This document shows, in pieces, positions 60,882 through 64,000 of a stretch of DNA of 64,000 nt. Origin of the DNA: Serinus canaria. Taxonomy: Eukaryota > Chordata > Aves > Passeriformes > Fringillidae. Both the position numbers and the translations under genes were made by a program. The stretch covers positions 35,899,245 through 35,963,244 of the forward strand of contig NC_066316.1 in NCBI RefSeq assembly GCF_022539315.1, written 5' to 3'. Position 1 is the stretch's first letter. Each line of letters starts with the position of its first letter. Below the pieces are notes generated by a model. It did not search any database. It was not told where the DNA came from and was given only the letters and a program-made list of their open reading frames with translations.

Positions 60882-62137
60882 GTGAGCATTTTCCTTTAAA
60901 TTTGGATTTGGTGTGAAGTTGTTATTGCCTGAAGCACAGGGTCATGGCATCAGGTTGGTTGTGTGAAGTCAAATGGATCAGGTGTTCTGGTAGTGCTAAC
61001 AGGATATTTTAACAATGAGGAGCAAATTGAACAATTAGGAACAATTAGAACAATTGAAAGTGCAACAGCCTGCTCCAGTCCTGTGCTGTTGAAATGATAT
61101 AGCTGACCATGCCCTCCTCAGTTCTGAATGAAAGAGAAGGCAGTTTTCAAGGAAGAAATAGTGTTGTTTCAGGATGTATTCTTTTTACCAGCTCATGTAT
61201 TTCCAAGGTATTTAATAGGATGCAGATTGAGGACCCAGTGAGAGTTGCTGAGAACAGCTAAGCAGATTAGGCAGTTGACTTTCTAGGTGATCTGAAGGTA
61301 GAGCTGGATGCCTGTCTGGATTCCTGGGCTTCTGTTAAGACCAGGTAGAATCTTATCTACCTGACTGTAGTTGCAGTAATGGAGCTCATCCTTCCTTTGA
61401 GCTTGAAGTTCCTCAGTAGAGGAGCAAGTGTTAAACTCTTCAGTGAAACCCCAGTTGTTAAATTCTCTCTGGGATCAGCTCATGTAAAGGTTGGAATTAT
61501 GCATGCAGTGCCCATTTTAAGAAAATTTCCTGTCCAAATCCCTGCCCAGAGTAGTTGTGTGTCAAGCAAAATTCTTAACTGGAACTGAATTGGTTTAGAT
61601 GGGCTGCATTTGAAGTGTGCTTTGAGACTTGTATTCCTGTACATATTTAGGTGTTTTTTAGCCTTGAGTGCAGGAATGACAAGTCCAAATGCAAAGGAAT
61701 GGGGTTATTAATTTTAAGAAGTATTGGTTGAGGATTGCAGTGGGTGATTTAAAAGAATTGTCCAGGTGTAGGTAGGTTGGCCTTCCTGCCTTTGTTGCAT
61801 TTGCGGGAAGGGCCCAGTGGCCTTGCTGTTGTTGCAGTTCTGCTGCTGGGCATTTGCCGAGTGTGTGTTCCTTTGCCTTGCAGGCAGAAGTGGCCTGGCG
61901 TGGCTGGCGTGTGGCCCCCAGCTGGAGGTGGTGAACTCGGTGACAGGAGAGCGGCTCTCTGCGTATCGCTTCAGCGGGGTGAACGAGCAGCCTCCCACCG
62001 TCCGTGTGGTGAAGGAGTTCTCCTGGCAGAAGAGGACTGGGCTCCTGGTCGGCTTGGAGGAAGCAGAGGGAAGTGTTCTCTGTCTGTATGACCTTGGGAT
62101 CTCAAGAGTGGTTAAAGCAGTTGTTCTTCCAGGAAGG
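60761..62137 (+). CDS. AHCTF1: ELYS (AT-hook nucleoporin), N-terminal part, gene continues beyond window
   Basis: ELYS binds AT-rich chromatin and nucleosomes after mitosis and recruits the Nup107-160 complex to start nuclear pore assembly; it is also at kinetochores. Joining 60761-60881 and 61884-62137 gives 125 residues in frame. The protein starts [13 protein letters not shown] and contains [51 protein letters not shown] and LCLYDLGIS, all nearly as in vertebrate ELYS. This is the first part of the N-terminal seven-bladed beta-propeller. The full human protein has over 2,200 residues, so about 95% lies beyond position 64000. The start is fixed by A at -3 and an in-frame TGA two codons upstream. 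No frameshift or stop is seen. Confidence 0.95.
60882..61883 (+). other. AHCTF1: AHCTF1 intron 2
   Basis: 1,002 bp with GTGAGC donor and TTTGCCTTGCAG acceptor. A minor ACAATTAG repetition lies at about 61030-61060. Nothing else is recognised. Confidence 0.85.
61884..62137 (+). CDS. AHCTF1: AHCTF1 exon 3 (second coding exon)
   Basis: This 254-bp exon encodes residues 41-125. It starts by completing a Gly codon (G|GC), then [12 protein letters not shown], and ends at VVLPGR before donor AAGG|GTATGT in phase 0. Next to exon 2 it keeps the ELYS frame exactly. A longer open frame starting in the intron (61817) is not the real start. Confidence 0.95.
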
Positions 62138-64000
62138 GTATGTATCTTTTGGGGAAATGAAGGTTTTGTGTTGTTTGGTCCTGCATAATCTTGTTTCATC
62201 TCTTGTACATCTCTTTGTATGACTTACCTTTTTATATTGCATTAACATACTGTCAGTTCAGATTATCTAGTCAAGAGGGCCTTGATGTAAAATCTTGGAC
62301 TTAGCAGTTGCATTATCTTTTGAGTTTACTGATAGTAAAAAAAAAAAACACTGTAGAGCACATAGTGACGAAATTCTCCACTTTAAAAAAAAGGCATTGA
62401 AAACCTTTATTCTTTTTTCAGAGCAAAAAAGGAAACTCCTCTTAAATTGTCTGTAGTCTACCTTTTCTAAATGGCTAATTTCTGACACTAACAGTGTCCT
62501 TAAAGTATCACAGACTCCCATCATTGTGCTGTTAATGACTTTGACACATTCCCATCAATCTCAGACTAGGAAGCAGGTGATGTGGAAACAGAACAGGTTT
62601 TTCTTTTAACTTAGGGTTGGAAAAAAGATTTTAGTGAGTTATCTGTCAGGTAGTTGGCAGATTTACTTTCAGTCTTCAGTCCTTGGAGTCTCTTGTTTGT
62701 TGAATATAGTGTTTGTGTAGATGGGATACAGTGTTGTAATGTTGATAATTTTTTCTGCCTTCTGTAACCCTTGAATTGAAATGGTTTTGTGTCCCTGGGT
62801 CTCATTAATGCAGTGGAAACAAGAATCAGATTAAGTTATCAGAACATCAAGATTCACCGTGTTTTTATCATCTTAGAATCTGCAGCAAATAAATACTTAT
62901 TTACTACTCAGTTTTCCCTCACATTATTTGGTTTGACTTACTAGAGTACAGGTCGAAGTCTTGTTAGTTGTAGTAAGCATTTGTATTAAGTTTTAAAGAT
63001 ACAAGTCATATCAGAGTTCCAGTGTGTTGTTTTGCTATCTGTTAAAGTTGTAGATGAAAAAGCAGGCTGTGTGCTAGCATGAGCTTAAAATAAGTAAATT
63101 ATGTTTTGGTAAGTGATGTTGGTATGTTAGGTTTTATTTCTTCTATCTAAGTAAGCTGGGAAAAGCAAAGGTTAAGAAGTAAGGACTATGTTGCGCATTG
63201 AATCCGTAGCTGTGGAAGTGTTTTGAAGTAGAAGCTAGTTCCAACAATTAGTTGTATTAGAGAGTTGTTCTATACCACAAAAACTGATTCAGGAGCAGAG
63301 ATGAAGCCCTGCAGTAAAGAGTTGGTTGTTGGGTGATGAAGGGTAGGAATTTTGAAATGAAGCCAAAGCTGCTCTAAAAGTTTTGTTGTTATGCCCTGAA
63401 AGCTCATGATTACAAGTATGCTTGGTCTGTTGCTTGTGTTTTGCTTCCTATGTCTTTGGTATTGTGTTAGTTCATAGTCAGGACACAGGTATTGCTAATT
63501 GGAGTTTTAACTTTCAGGCTATGAGTGGGAGTAAGGGTAAGCAAAAACAAGTAGATAAAACTTGCACTTGGCTGCTGTCCATATGTTTTGAATTCTTTCA
63601 GAAACTCATATTTGCATATTATGTAATGTATAGTTTTGGGGGGGGAAATTGATCTGCATGAATGTTTCTCTGATTTTCAGATTGATTATTTTTAAAGGTA
63701 AAATATGGGTCTTTTCTTACCATCACTTTCTGCAGTTCTGTCATTACTCTTTTGAACCTTTAATGAGTGCTGTTTTTTGGGACTGTTTTCTTAACAGGTA
63801 TAAGTTCTGTGGACAGCTAAGTTGTACAGTTTAACTTAGAGCAACTCTGCTCCAAGGTGTCAAGTCGTTAGTCTATTAATACACTTACTGTGACTGTGTG
63901 AATGGTGTTTAGTGTAAGAGTGGATGTTGAGTTGTTCAGAGAATAAATAAATCAGTTAAAAAACCCAGACTCAGGAGCTTAGAATTTTGGCATAATATCT
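62138..64000 (+). other. AHCTF1: AHCTF1 intron 3 (incomplete)
   Basis: It begins with GTATGT. I looked for the next expected ELYS segment (continuing after LPGR) and did not find it before the window end, so the intron exceeds 1.86 kb. The sequence is AT-rich with no recognised repeat. Confidence 0.75.

Overview
The window looks like avian, probably songbird (passerine), nuclear DNA. It is gene-poor, with long introns, CR1 LINE fragments and several retroviral LTRs. I recognise the LTRs from memory as families common in passerine genomes; I could not run a repeat search. Two protein-coding genes are clearly supported, both on the + strand in head-to-tail order.

The first is a complete SRD5A2 (steroid 5-alpha-reductase 2). 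It has five coding exons (7573-7856, 28484-28647, 30424-30525, 31497-31647, 32176-32242) that join in frame to 255 codons, one more than the human protein as I remember it. All splice sites are GT-AG, and intron 1 is about 20.6 kb. The first exon lies in a GC-rich, CpG-rich island (about 6780-8040). A 41-47-bp tandem repeat lies upstream of that exon and a 31-bp minisatellite of about 16 units lies just downstream. Two candidate poly(A) signals lie 0.8-0.9 kb after the stop.

The second is the 5' end of AHCTF1 (ELYS, the chromatin-binding nucleoporin). It has a CpG-island promoter (about 55380-56500), a probable non-coding first exon ending near 56186, and two coding exons (ATG at 60761; 60755-60881 and 61884-62137) that encode the first 125 residues. 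The rest lies beyond position 64000. The promoter carries recognisable housekeeping or cell-cycle motifs: two inverted ZNF143/SBS-like sites, a CHR/E2F-like pair and a perfect TCTCGCGAGA palindrome.

Layout: 1-6780 upstream intergenic DNA with an antisense CR1 and possibly an LTR scrap; 6780-8040 SRD5A2 promoter and exon 1; 8240-28483 intron 1; 28484-33125 remaining SRD5A2 exons and 3' UTR; 33126-55380 intergenic DNA with four LTRs (34128-34545, 47008-47731, 51378-52425 and about 53830-54566), CR1 fragments and simple repeats; 55380-64000 the start of AHCTF1 with a CR1 in intron 1. The two genes have unrelated functions (androgen and progestin reduction at the ER; nuclear pore and chromatin assembly). 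Their adjacency is positional, not an operon-like unit. I see no rRNA, tRNA, CRISPR or novel multi-gene system. The most interesting items are the promoter-flanking minisatellites, the AHCTF1 promoter architecture and the LTR insertions.
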